Source: JACMLD01 sp964245425 (GTDB lineage: Bacteria; Bacteroidota; Bacteroidia; Chitinophagales; Chitinophagaceae). Taken from it: a stretch of 64,000 nucleotides of DNA. Of this stretch, positions 36,426 through 44,596 are shown piece after piece (the stretch's first letter is position 1; every line of letters begins with the position of its first letter). The translations under genes and the position numbers were made by a program. The notes under the pieces are model-generated. The model saw nothing but the letters and a program-made list of their open reading frames with translations, was not told the origin of the DNA and searched no databases. The stretch is taken from the NCBI GenBank assembly GCA_964245425.1, contig CAXTMV010000001.1, forward strand, positions 1 through 64,000. The letters run 5' to 3'.

Positions 36426-37199
36426 ATGCAACCCATCAGAACACTTATCATCGACGACGAAATGAATGCCCGCAATACCATCAGGAATATGATCAGCCAG
36501 CTGAACCTGTCCGTTGATATCATCGGCGAAGCAGGCGATGCCGCAGAAGGGTTGGAAAAAATTCATTTATTACAACCCGAATTGCTTTTTCTTGACATAC
36601 AGATGCCTGGCAAAACCGGTATTGAGCTGATGCAGGAAATGAATCGCGACAATATCCAGGTTATTTTTGTAACAGCCCACCAGGGCTTTGCCATACAGGC
36701 CTTGAAGCTCAGCGCCATCGATTATATTCTGAAACCGGTTGACCCCGCCGACCTGAAAGAAGCAGTGGAAAAAGCCTTACAGAAAAAAAACAAGCCGGTA
36801 ACAGAGCAGTTATTATTATTTCAGCAGGCCCTGCAACACCTGCAACAGCCTACGCAAAAAGCGCCCGGCAAACTGGCCCTGTCAACCGCAGAAGGCGTGC
36901 TGTTTACAGATTTGAAAGATATTATCTGGATAGAATCGCTGACTGGCTATTGCAAATTCTACCTGGTGGCACAAAAACCGGTTATCGTAAGCAAGAACCT
37001 GAAAGAATATGAAGACCTGCTGGCAGTACACCATTTTTTTCGCACCCACCAGAGCTCCGTGGTAAACCTGATGCATATAAAAAAATATGTGCGTGGAGAG
37101 GGCGGCCAGGTCTGGATGAGCGATGGCAGCGAAATTGAAGTGGCGCGCAGAAGAAAAGAAGAACTCCTCACCAAAATGGCACAGATAAATATCCAGTGA
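36426..37199 (+). CDS. LytTR response regulator
   Basis: A 257-residue response regulator. Receiver domain 1-120 with the acidic pair after IIDDE, phospho-acceptor D57 in LFLDIQMPG and the Lys of YILKPVD. LytTR DNA-binding domain at about 150-250 (DIIWIESLTGYCKFYL, then FFRTHQSSVVNL). The partner is the upstream kinase, 5 bases away. Target genes cannot be told; nhaA follows immediately. Confidence 0.92.
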   Translation: MQPIRTLIIDDEMNARNTIRNMISQLNLSVDIIGEAGDAAEGLEKIHLLQPELLFLDIQMPGKTGIELMQEMNRDNIQVIFVTAHQGFAIQALKLSAIDYILKPVDPADLKEAVEKALQKKNKPVTEQLLLFQQALQHLQQPTQKAPGKLALSTAEGVLFTDLKDIIWIESLTGYCKFYLVAQKPVIVSKNLKEYEDLLAVHHFFRTHQSSVVNLMHIKKYVRGEGGQVWMSDGSEIEVARRRKEELLTKMAQINIQ

Positions 37200-37334
37200 G
37201 CTATTTTTATCGCACAGCGCCCGCAACGCAAACGAAAGTTGCTGGTACCCTGTTTGCTTTGCCGGCGCTGTGCGACCAATTGTGCCGCGGCCATTTACCA
37301 GCTTCCTTTACCGATTTATCTTTAGCTTTAAGCG

Positions 37335-38501
37335 ATGCGGTTCACAAAAATTTTTAAAGAATTTACAACAAGCGGAAAAGCCGGCGGCCTGTTGCTGGTG
37401 GCTTGCACAGTATTGTCGCTTGTACTGGCCAACAGCGCGGCCAGTAACTCCTATACACATTTTTTTCATCGCCACCTCAACCTGTCTTTCCTGTCAATTA
37501 CCCTTGATTATAGTATAGAACATTGGATCAATGATGGTCTCATGGCAATATTTTTCTTGCTGGTGGGCCTCGAAATAGAAAGGGAATTGTACATCGGCGA
37601 ATTGTCGAATATGAAAAATGCTTTATTACCGGTGCTGGCAGCTGCGGGCGGCATGCTTTTCCCGGCATTGATTCATTTTGCATTGAATGCCGGTCGGGCA
37701 ACGCAGGCCGGTTTTGGCATTCCCATGGCAACAGATATTGCTTTCGCATTGGGTGTATTGTCACTGGCAGGCAGAAGAATCCCTCTTTCTTTAAAAATAT
37801 TCCTGGCTGCATTGGCCATCATAGACGATCTGGGCGCCATCACCGTTATTGCTTTATTCTATACCAAGGGTTTTTCCATTTATTATTTTGGTACCGCCCT
37901 GCTTATTTTCGGGGCACTGTTCCTGGCCGGCCGAAAAAAAATGTATGTCCTGCCTGTTTACCTGCTGGGTGGCCTTATCATGTGGTACTGCATGCTTAAA
38001 TCGGGTGTACATGCCACCATCGCAGGTGTGTTGCTGGCCTTCGCCATCCCCTTTGAAAAAGAAAATGCAGGTGGTCTTTCGTATCGGTTGCAACATTTTT
38101 TACATAAGCCGGTGGCCTTTCTTATTCTTCCGTTGTTTGCACTGGCCAATACGGTCATTGTTTTTCCCGCGCATCCCGCCAGCAGTTTTACCAGCAGCAA
38201 CGCAGTGGGTATTATGGCAGGTTTGTTACTGGGAAAATTTGCCGGCATATTTTTAATTTCCTGGCTGGCTATAAAAATGAAATGGGCCAACCTGTCGGCA
38301 GAATTGGGCTGGAATCATTTAGCTGTCCTGTCGTTACTGGGTGGCATTGGCTTTACCATGAGCATATTCATCACCAACCTGGCTTTTACCGATCCTCAAA
38401 TCATTACCGCCTCAAAAATGAGCATCCTGCTGGCTTCTGTATCGGCGGCTGTTCTTGGATTGCTGGTGCTGAAAATAACGGCGCTGGGTAAGCGCAGGTA
38501 A
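37335..38501 (+). CDS. nhaA: NhaA Na+/H+ antiporter
   Basis: A 388-residue inner-membrane protein with about 12 spans, the usual NhaA length. The transport site is intact: D134 in MATDIAFALG and D164-D165 in IIDDLGA. NhaA exports sodium in exchange for protons and supports pH and salt homeostasis. The gene follows the LytTR regulator after 135 bases and converges with the molybdopterin operon. A TATCTTTA at 37317-37324 is a possible -7 box. Confidence 0.93.
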   Translation: MRFTKIFKEFTTSGKAGGLLLVACTVLSLVLANSAASNSYTHFFHRHLNLSFLSITLDYSIEHWINDGLMAIFFLLVGLEIERELYIGELSNMKNALLPVLAAAGGMLFPALIHFALNAGRATQAGFGIPMATDIAFALGVLSLAGRRIPLSLKIFLAALAIIDDLGAITVIALFYTKGFSIYYFGTALLIFGALFLAGRKKMYVLPVYLLGGLIMWYCMLKSGVHATIAGVLLAFAIPFEKENAGGLSYRLQHFLHKPVAFLILPLFALANTVIVFPAHPASSFTSSNAVGIMAGLLLGKFAGIFLISWLAIKMKWANLSAELGWNHLAVLSLLGGIGFTMSIFITNLAFTDPQIITASKMSILLASVSAAVLGLLVLKITALGKRR

Positions 38502-38598
38502 GCGTATTGAAAAATCAGCGCGCAGAGCAAGCAGCGCCAACGGGGGTTTGCTGCCATTCTTTTCTCTGTTTACCCTGCTGGCGCTTGCGAAATTCTTT

Positions 38599-39507
38599 TT
38601 AATCGTGCCGCGCACCCTCTTTTACGGCAAACACATGCAGCACCTGCGGAAACAGGGCATCCATGGTTTCCAGCGCGCCTTTTGCAGACCCGGGCAAGGT
38701 AATAACAAGACTTTGTTTTATAAACCCGGCCACTCCCCTCGACAACATCGCATAAGGCATTCTATCCTGCCCGTAATGGCGGGCTGTTTCCATAATGCCG
38801 GGTATCTCCCTGTTCAGCAGGGGCCGAACAGCATCCGGTGTATTATCCCGTGCCGAAACACCTGTGCCACCTGTAAAAAGGATAAGATCGAAGCCTTTGT
38901 CTGCCAGGGCAGTCAGCTTTTCCTGTATCAGCGCGGTATCATCGGGAATGACATCATATACTTCCGTTTCTATCTGAATATCTGATAATTTATTGATCAC
39001 CGCTTTGCCGGCAGTATCTGTTTTACTGCCCTTTGAAACGCTATCCGAACAAACAACCACCGCGCAGCGGATGGCCGTTGTATTTTTTGCAAGGTCCGTT
39101 TTGCCGCCTTCCTTGCTGACTAGTTTTATATTGCTTATTTCAACGGATTTATCGATGGGTTTCAGCATATCATAAATGGTGAGCGCAGTAATAGCGGCAC
39201 CGTGCATGGCTTCTACTTCCACCCCCGTTTTATACACAGTGTGCACTTCAACAGTAATAACAATGGCCATTTCTGCCAGGGCATAGGTAATGGCCGCATA
39301 CTCAACCGGCAGCGGGTGGCAATCGGGTATGGAATCGCTGGTCTTTTTAACGGCCAGCAGCCCGGCGGCCCGCGAGAATTCCAGCACATCGCCTTTTGGA
39401 ACGGTTCTTTGCGCTACTGCCTGGATGGTGCGGGGGTCAGAACCCCTTACGGTGGCAATGGCAATGGCTTTGCGAAGGGTATTATTCTTATGGGTAATAT
39501 TGACCAT
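38599..39507 (-). CDS. moaCB: MoaC-MoaB fusion, molybdopterin synthesis
   Basis: A 302-residue bifunctional protein. Residues 1 to about 147 are MoaC (cyclic pyranopterin monophosphate synthase): CHPLPVEYAAI, EVHTVYKTGVEVEAMHGA and YDMLKPIDKSVEI. Residues about 148-302 are MoaB/MogA (molybdopterin adenylyltransferase): VVVCSDSVSKGSKTDTAG, LILFTGGTGVSARDNTPDAV and LPGSAKGALETM. The fusion is known from other bacteria. It is the last gene of the leftward moaD-moeB-moaE-moaCB operon, 3 bases after moaE. MoaA, needed for the first step with MoaC, is not in the window. Confidence 0.9.
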   Translation of the reverse strand: MVNITHKNNTLRKAIAIATVRGSDPRTIQAVAQRTVPKGDVLEFSRAAGLLAVKKTSDSIPDCHPLPVEYAAITYALAEMAIVITVEVHTVYKTGVEVEAMHGAAITALTIYDMLKPIDKSVEISNIKLVSKEGGKTDLAKNTTAIRCAVVVCSDSVSKGSKTDTAGKAVINKLSDIQIETEVYDVIPDDTALIQEKLTALADKGFDLILFTGGTGVSARDNTPDAVRPLLNREIPGIMETARHYGQDRMPYAMLSRGVAGFIKQSLVITLPGSAKGALETMDALFPQVLHVFAVKEGARHD

Positions 39508-39510
39508 GCT

Positions 39511-39963
39511 TTAGCGGTTAATTTTCCATTGATGGGTTTCGTCTTCCAGGATTTCTTTTCCCCAAACCGGTAATTCGATTTTCAGGCGTTCAACTGTTTC
39601 AGCACAGGCATCTATGGCCGCTTTCCGGTGTGGCGAAGAAGTAAAAACAAACAGGCATATTTCCCCGCAGGCAATCCTGCCCAGGCTATGGTAAACATGC
39701 ATGCAACTAAGTGTATATTTTGCAAAAACCGCTTCACGGATCTCATGCATTTTTTCGTTTGCCATTTCTTCATAAGCCGTGTAATCGATGGCGATGCACT
39801 TTTTCCCTTCTATTGTATCAGCCCTTACCTGCCCCAAAAAAATACTGTGACCACCTATCACCGTGCGCGTACTATGCTGTTGAATACTGTCGGCAATAAA
39901 CGCAGCGCCAATGGCGCCATGGATAAAAATATTTTTGGGAGCAGCTGTCGCCATATTGTACAA
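39511..39963 (-). CDS. moaE: Molybdopterin synthase large subunit MoaE
   Basis: A 150-residue protein. It transfers sulphur from thiocarboxylated MoaD to precursor Z. Typical features: GGHSIFLGQVRAD, YHSLGRIACGE and PVWGKEILED with the active-site Lys. The start codon directly abuts the moeB stop; an internal Met four codons in (39954) is an equal alternative start. Confidence 0.92.
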   Translation of the reverse strand: MYNMATAAPKNIFIHGAIGAAFIADSIQQHSTRTVIGGHSIFLGQVRADTIEGKKCIAIDYTAYEEMANEKMHEIREAVFAKYTLSCMHVYHSLGRIACGEICLFVFTSSPHRKAAIDACAETVERLKIELPVWGKEILEDETHQWKINR

Positions 39964-41079
39964 TTATTGTTGCGCTTTCCAGTGCAGGATGCCCTTTGCC
40001 AGGCTGAATATTTTTTTTGACTCTCCGAATTTACCGGCCAGTCGCTTCGCCGCCGCTGCACTTCTTCTGCCCGACTGACAAAATAAAATGATGGTATTAC
40101 TACCTGTAACGATCAAGTGATTTTCAATATCACCGGGCGAGACTTGCATATGCGCAAATTCATATACGGCCGGCATTTCGCCCGGTTCACGAACATCTAC
40201 CACCAGTACATTTTCTTTTATCCTTAATGCATCAAAACCAGCGGCATCTATCTCAAAAGACTGACCGGGTTGCTCACATAGCCAGTTATAATCCATTTTT
40301 TCAAAGGCAGCCTGGCTGGCTGGCAGCAGCTGGCGGGTACCGGTTGCTGCAGACAATTCAAATACAGAGACCTGGTTATCGAGCAAATTATAGGTGAGCA
40401 ATTTATTGATCAAAGAAGTGCCCGTACCTGATATCAGTTTAATGGTTTCACTTGCTTGCAGGGTGCCAATGATACCCGGCAATACGCCCAACACGCCTGT
40501 TTCTGCACAATTGGCTACTTCGCCCGCGGCCGGTGGCTGCGGAAAAAGATCGCGGTAATTAACGGAGGGCTCTCCACTCACCGGCGAGCAATTGAATATG
40601 GCCACCTGTCCTTCAAATTTTGAGACAGCGCCGTACACCAGCGGTTTGTTAAGCAACACACAGGCGTCGTTCAGGAGGTAACGGGTGGCAAAATTATCCG
40701 TGCCGTCAAGAACAATATCATAGTCTTGCAGCAGGTTAAAGGCATTGGAAACGGTTACCTGTTCATTATATGCCCTGATAGTGATATCCGGGTTAAGCCT
40801 TTGCAGCGCAGCTGTTGCGCAGCTTGCTTTGGGAAGACCGGTATCTGCCACTGTATACAATACCTGCCTGTGCAGGTTATGCAGTGAAACATAGTCGTGG
40901 TCTGCAATGCCAATGGTGCCAACACCGGCGGCTGCCAGGTATTGTAAGGCAGGGCAGCCCAATCCGCCGGCACCTACTACCAGTACTTTTGCTGCTAACA
41001 GCTTTTGTTGCCCGGCATGCCCGAATCCGGTAAGGATAGTCTGTCGGCGGTATCTTTCATATGTACTGTTATCACTCAT
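39964..41079 (-). CDS. moeB: MoeB/ThiF-type adenylyltransferase with C-terminal rhodanese domain
   Basis: A 371-residue E1-like enzyme that adenylates the C-terminus of MoaD. Nucleotide-binding loop GAGGLGCP (36-43), D-G-T-D-N-F (125-130) and the conserved C191 in NCAETGVLG. The two CxxC pairs that bind structural zinc in classical MoeB are absent (NYRDLFPQ in place of CYRC). A rhodanese domain occupies about 270-371 with active-site C334 in FCQSGRRS, so the protein can carry the sulphur itself, like eukaryotic MOCS3/Uba4. It lies 5 bases after moaD. Confidence 0.9.
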   Translation of the reverse strand: MSDNSTYERYRRQTILTGFGHAGQQKLLAAKVLVVGAGGLGCPALQYLAAAGVGTIGIADHDYVSLHNLHRQVLYTVADTGLPKASCATAALQRLNPDITIRAYNEQVTVSNAFNLLQDYDIVLDGTDNFATRYLLNDACVLLNKPLVYGAVSKFEGQVAIFNCSPVSGEPSVNYRDLFPQPPAAGEVANCAETGVLGVLPGIIGTLQASETIKLISGTGTSLINKLLTYNLLDNQVSVFELSAATGTRQLLPASQAAFEKMDYNWLCEQPGQSFEIDAAGFDALRIKENVLVVDVREPGEMPAVYEFAHMQVSPGDIENHLIVTGSNTIILFCQSGRRSAAAAKRLAGKFGESKKIFSLAKGILHWKAQQ

Positions 41080-41084
41080 AGTTG

Positions 41085-41321
41085 TTAGCCGCCCGAAAAA
41101 GGTGGCAGTAAAGCCACCCGCGCTGTTTCATGCAGCAGGGTATTTGACTGGATGGTTTTTTTGTCTATGGCAATCGTGTATCTGACGCCCTGCATGGCGG
41201 GGTACAACGCATTGATGGCACGTACCAGTGCATCGGTATCGGGTATATTTTCAAGCATAAGGGGCGAGTGCCCGGTAATATCCGTTAACTGCCCAAACAA
41301 ATCAACTTGTACCTGTGTCAT
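41085..41321 (-). CDS. moaD: Molybdopterin synthase small subunit MoaD
   Basis: A 78-residue ubiquitin-fold sulphur carrier ending in PPFSGG; the terminal GG is the site of adenylation and thiocarboxylation. First gene of the leftward molybdopterin operon. Confidence 0.92.
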   Translation of the reverse strand: MTQVQVDLFGQLTDITGHSPLMLENIPDTDALVRAINALYPAMQGVRYTIAIDKKTIQSNTLLHETARVALLPPFSGG

Positions 41322-41385
41322 ACCTTTTATTTATGGCCATTGCGAAAGGCCTGCCGGATTCATCGGCCGTTGCCGGATCTCTTTG

Positions 41386-41393
41386 CAAAGTTA
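41386..41393 (-). promoter_or_regulatory. Bacteroidota-type -7 box for the moa operon
   Basis: TAACTTTG on the minus strand is an exact TAnnTTTG match, 65 bases before the moaD start. No good -33 TTTG is found at 19-21 bases, so it is tentative. Confidence 0.4.
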
Positions 41394-41527
41394 TCGGTTT
41401 ATTGAGTATAACCGCGCTGTCCCGTGGTGAACACAGCCGCGCATCTGAAGAGCAGTAAACAGCACAGTTGATTATTTTGTTCTTTTGGTTGATGCGTCCG
41501 GACCGGGCTTTTTGAAAGGACGTCCTC

Positions 41528-42778
41528 TTATGCTTCAAATTTTTTGAAGATAGAACTGGCCACATGGCCGCCAAAGCCAAATGTGTTATTGAGCACGTAA
41601 TTGACCGGCTGCTGAAGGGATTGACCGAGTACGATTTTCAATCCTTCGGGTATTTTTTCATCCAGTTCCGTTGTGTTGATGGTGGGCGGAATGATATTGT
41701 CTTTTATTGCCAGCACGCTGATAATGCTTTCTATGGCACCGGCAGCACCCAGCAAATGACCGGTCATTGATTTGGTGGCGCTGATGGCAACCGGCAAATC
41801 GCCAAAAGCCCTTTTAATGCCATGCAATTCACTGATATCGCCCAATGGGGTGGAAGTGGCGTGCACATTGATATAGTCTATTTTGTCGGCGGTCAGCGCC
41901 GCATCGTCCAGCGCCTTGGTAATGCCCAGGTATGCACCCAGTCCGTCTGGCGGTGTACCCGTGAGGTGATAGGCATCGCCGGCCATACCGCCGCCGGCCA
42001 TCTCCGCATAAATAACGGCGCCTCTTCTCCTGGCATGTTCATATTCTTCCAGCACCAGGGCACCTGCGCCCTCACCCATTACAAAGCCATCGCGGTGTTT
42101 ATCGAATGGCCTGGAGGCTGTTGCATATTGCTCATTGTTTTTTGACAGGGCCTGGGCAGAATTGAACCCGCCAACAGAAGAGGGCGTGATGGCCGCTTCA
42201 GATCCGCCCGCAATCATGATAGTGGCTTTTCCCAAACGGATGGTATCAAAAGCATTGATGATGGCTGTGTTGGAAGAAGCACAGGCAGAGACTGTGCAAT
42301 AATTGGGACCGTACAGTTTGTTGCGGATAGATATAACACCGGCCGCAATGTCCACTATCATTTTTGGAATAAAATAAGGGTTGAACCTGGGTGTGCCATC
42401 CCCGGTATGAAATTCCCGCAATTGCTCTTCAAAAGTGCCAATGCCCCCGTTGCCGGAAGCCCAGATAACACCAATATCATATCGCTCCCGTTCATCCATA
42501 ACCGAAAAGTCCAGGCCGGCATCCCTGATGGCTTCATCGGTAGCAGCAATGGCGTATTGTGTAAAGAGATCGTATTTCTTTATTTCTTTTTTATCTATGA
42601 ATGCTTCTGCATTGAAACCTTTCAGCTCGCAGGCAAAATGGGTTTTGAATTTTGCGGTATCAAATTTGGTTATCGGGCCTGCCCCGCTTTTGCCGGCGAT
42701 AATATGTTGCCAGAATTCAGCTACTGAATTACCCAGCGGTGTTAATGCACCCAAACCTGTTATCACTACTCTTTTCAT
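41528..42778 (-). CDS. fabF: Beta-ketoacyl-ACP synthase II
   Basis: A 416-residue thiolase-fold condensing enzyme of full length. Catalytic C166 in VSACASSN and two His in NVHATSTPLGD and TKSMTGHLLGAAG. The enzyme elongates acyl-ACP with malonyl-ACP. It stands alone: no acpP, fabH or reductase lies beside it, unlike the usual fab operon, so it may be a second copy. A well-formed promoter lies upstream at 42822-42853. Confidence 0.9.
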   Translation of the reverse strand: MKRVVITGLGALTPLGNSVAEFWQHIIAGKSGAGPITKFDTAKFKTHFACELKGFNAEAFIDKKEIKKYDLFTQYAIAATDEAIRDAGLDFSVMDERERYDIGVIWASGNGGIGTFEEQLREFHTGDGTPRFNPYFIPKMIVDIAAGVISIRNKLYGPNYCTVSACASSNTAIINAFDTIRLGKATIMIAGGSEAAITPSSVGGFNSAQALSKNNEQYATASRPFDKHRDGFVMGEGAGALVLEEYEHARRRGAVIYAEMAGGGMAGDAYHLTGTPPDGLGAYLGITKALDDAALTADKIDYINVHATSTPLGDISELHGIKRAFGDLPVAISATKSMTGHLLGAAGAIESIISVLAIKDNIIPPTINTTELDEKIPEGLKIVLGQSLQQPVNYVLNNTFGFGGHVASSIFKKFEA

Positions 42779-42821
42779 AATATATTACGCTGCTGTTGTC
42801 CTTATTTTTAGTTACAGGCGG

Positions 42822-42853
42822 CAAAAGTAGGCCGCAATTAATAGAATGACAAT
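42822..42853 (-). promoter_or_regulatory. Promoter of fabF
   Basis: On the minus strand: ATTG (42853-42850), 20 bases, then TACTTTTG (42829-42822), an exact TAnnTTTG. The predicted start of transcription is near 42815, giving a leader of about 37 bases before the ATG at 42778. Confidence 0.6.
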
Positions 42854-42925
42854 TATATTATTAGCCGCTCAGGCGATAAATACCCTGCTGCAAAGACCGT
42901 CTCACCTGCCCGCTCCCTAATATAT

Positions 42926-42939
42926 ATACCGAACGGTAT
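42926..42939. promoter_or_regulatory. Palindrome, possible regulator binding site
   Basis: ATACCG-AA-CGGTAT is a perfect 6+2+6 palindrome flanked on both sides by alternating TA stretches that also pair. It resembles TetR-family operators in layout. It lies about 75 bases upstream of the fabF -33 box and downstream of the Met-rich protein gene. Confidence 0.4.
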
Positions 42940-43028
42940 TATATATAACGGGGCCGGACCTTTTTTGTTGGCATTTCATTAAAATAAGCAGCTGTTCGCA
43001 TCGCGGGCGGCCTGGCTGCGAACGATTT

Positions 43029-44519
43029 TTACCTCTTCCCGTTCATTTTTGCCGGATATATTCGCAGGTATACTTCTGCCGCCAGCGGATTTTTTCCATA
43101 CAGGTAATCCAGGCTGGCCGGCGCATGGTAAAAACTGGCCTGTGCGCCCAGCGCCAGCCGGGTTTGTTTTACCTGCAGGAGATCATAATTAAACCCGAGC
43201 GTAAAAGCGTTTACTGGAAAAAGTACCTGGCTGGTATTGGCGGGCTCAATGATGCCAAGCTCTTCATTTGATTTCTGTACCCATTCGTACCGTAGATAAA
43301 CGGCCGTTTGCTGTTTCCGCCAGCTGGCTTCTGCCAGTGCAGCGTTTTCAGCTGCCTGTTCCGCCGTCTTATTCATCCCCCACAATAAGGTAAAGTCGAT
43401 GCTGCCGTTACCGGCCAGCGATGCGCTGTAAATGGCGGAAGCGGTTGTCCGGTGTACATCATCCTGCGGGTGCAGCAGCTCGGGGCTCTTCAGGAATCCG
43501 TGTGATACCTGCAGGGCCCAATGTACGGCAGGGTTATACGAGAGACGCCCGCTCCAGGAATCGAAACGGGGTTTATCAAAATCGTATCTTTTGTCGTCCG
43601 GTTCGCGGCCGGTAAAAGATGAAGCTTCCAGTTTAAAATTGCTATAACGTACACCAATGGTTGCAACACCAAATGTAATATGGGTGGCATCGGCCCAATG
43701 GTGCGATAAAGGCGCATCCGGGTTCGGCAGTGCTGAAGGGCGGTGCATAAATGCCACCGGCCCCAGGGCCGGTTCGCCGGGATAGCCTGCATAAAAGACA
43801 ATATCTGTTTTCTTTGACACCGCCAGGGTATACCCGACCGACAATTCAGAAAAAAGATCATGCGGATGCTGCCGATCAATGATCGGTTGCCCTTTGTAAG
43901 ACTCCCCGCTCTGGAAGAGCAGCGGATACCCATTACCACCCGTCAGTGCATCCAGCGAAGACATGATGCTGAAACGGAATAATCCTTTTTCACCTACTGT
44001 TCTTTGTCCCATCAGCATCAGCCAATCGGGCGCATCCCATTTTTTTGCACCCCGGCTGCCTTTATTGGTTATGTCCTGGTTATCGTACCGAAAAAAAAGA
44101 TTGCCATGCAGCATATACATCCACTTGCCTTCGTGAAACATGTAGCCATACATGGGCGCCGCATCGGGCAGCCAGCCGGTACCGGATCCATTCCTGCTCA
44201 TGGGCAGGTTCCTGGAGAAAGCGTGGCTCATGTCGCCAGTCATATCCATATCGCCCATGTCCATGCCTGCCATCGGCATCGTATCCTGCGGGTTATCCTT
44301 TTTTTTCACCGCGTGCTGGTCTTCATCCATTGTCATGGCATGTTGCTGTGCCGTTACAGACCCCGGCAGAAAAAAAATACAGCCAAGCATCCATACAAAT
44401 ATCCCGGGTATTGCAACTTGTTGCTGCAGGATACCTTGCATGTGTTGGCGGGCCAGTTTTATAAAATGGAAATCTATTTTTCCGCTGCCCGTCTGCCTGT
44501 TCGCTTTTCTGCCTGCCAT
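43029..44519 (-). CDS. Met/His-rich exported protein, probably an outer-membrane metal-related barrel
   Basis: The open frame has 496 codons; the likely start is M27 (near 44441), which begins a clean signal peptide ending SVTA before Q. The mature N-terminus is rich in Met and Asp (MPMAGMDMGDMDMTGDM), as in copper-resistance CopB-type proteins. The rest is beta-strand-rich with aromatic ends, with segments QHPHDLFSELSVGYT and LSHHWADATHITFGV that suggest metal binding, and looks like an outer-membrane barrel. I infer a role in copper or other soft-metal handling; no copper ATPase or CusA-type gene is nearby. Confidence 0.6.
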   Translation of the reverse strand: MAGRKANRQTGSGKIDFHFIKLARQHMQGILQQQVAIPGIFVWMLGCIFFLPGSVTAQQHAMTMDEDQHAVKKKDNPQDTMPMAGMDMGDMDMTGDMSHAFSRNLPMSRNGSGTGWLPDAAPMYGYMFHEGKWMYMLHGNLFFRYDNQDITNKGSRGAKKWDAPDWLMLMGQRTVGEKGLFRFSIMSSLDALTGGNGYPLLFQSGESYKGQPIIDRQHPHDLFSELSVGYTLAVSKKTDIVFYAGYPGEPALGPVAFMHRPSALPNPDAPLSHHWADATHITFGVATIGVRYSNFKLEASSFTGREPDDKRYDFDKPRFDSWSGRLSYNPAVHWALQVSHGFLKSPELLHPQDDVHRTTASAIYSASLAGNGSIDFTLLWGMNKTAEQAAENAALAEASWRKQQTAVYLRYEWVQKSNEELGIIEPANTSQVLFPVNAFTLGFNYDLLQVKQTRLALGAQASFYHAPASLDYLYGKNPLAAEVYLRIYPAKMNGKR

Positions 44520-44596
44520 ATCATTTAAAGGTGAAACACCTTGATTTATTCAATAGACAGCCTGCATGGCTATGAAAGCAATTTCTTATACTCCAT

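Noticed and set aside
38527..38588. Long-loop inverted repeat between nhaA and moaCB as a terminator
   Set aside because: The arms (GCAAGC...GCCA and TGGCGCTTGC) pair only with a bulge around a loop of about 40 bases, too weak to call.
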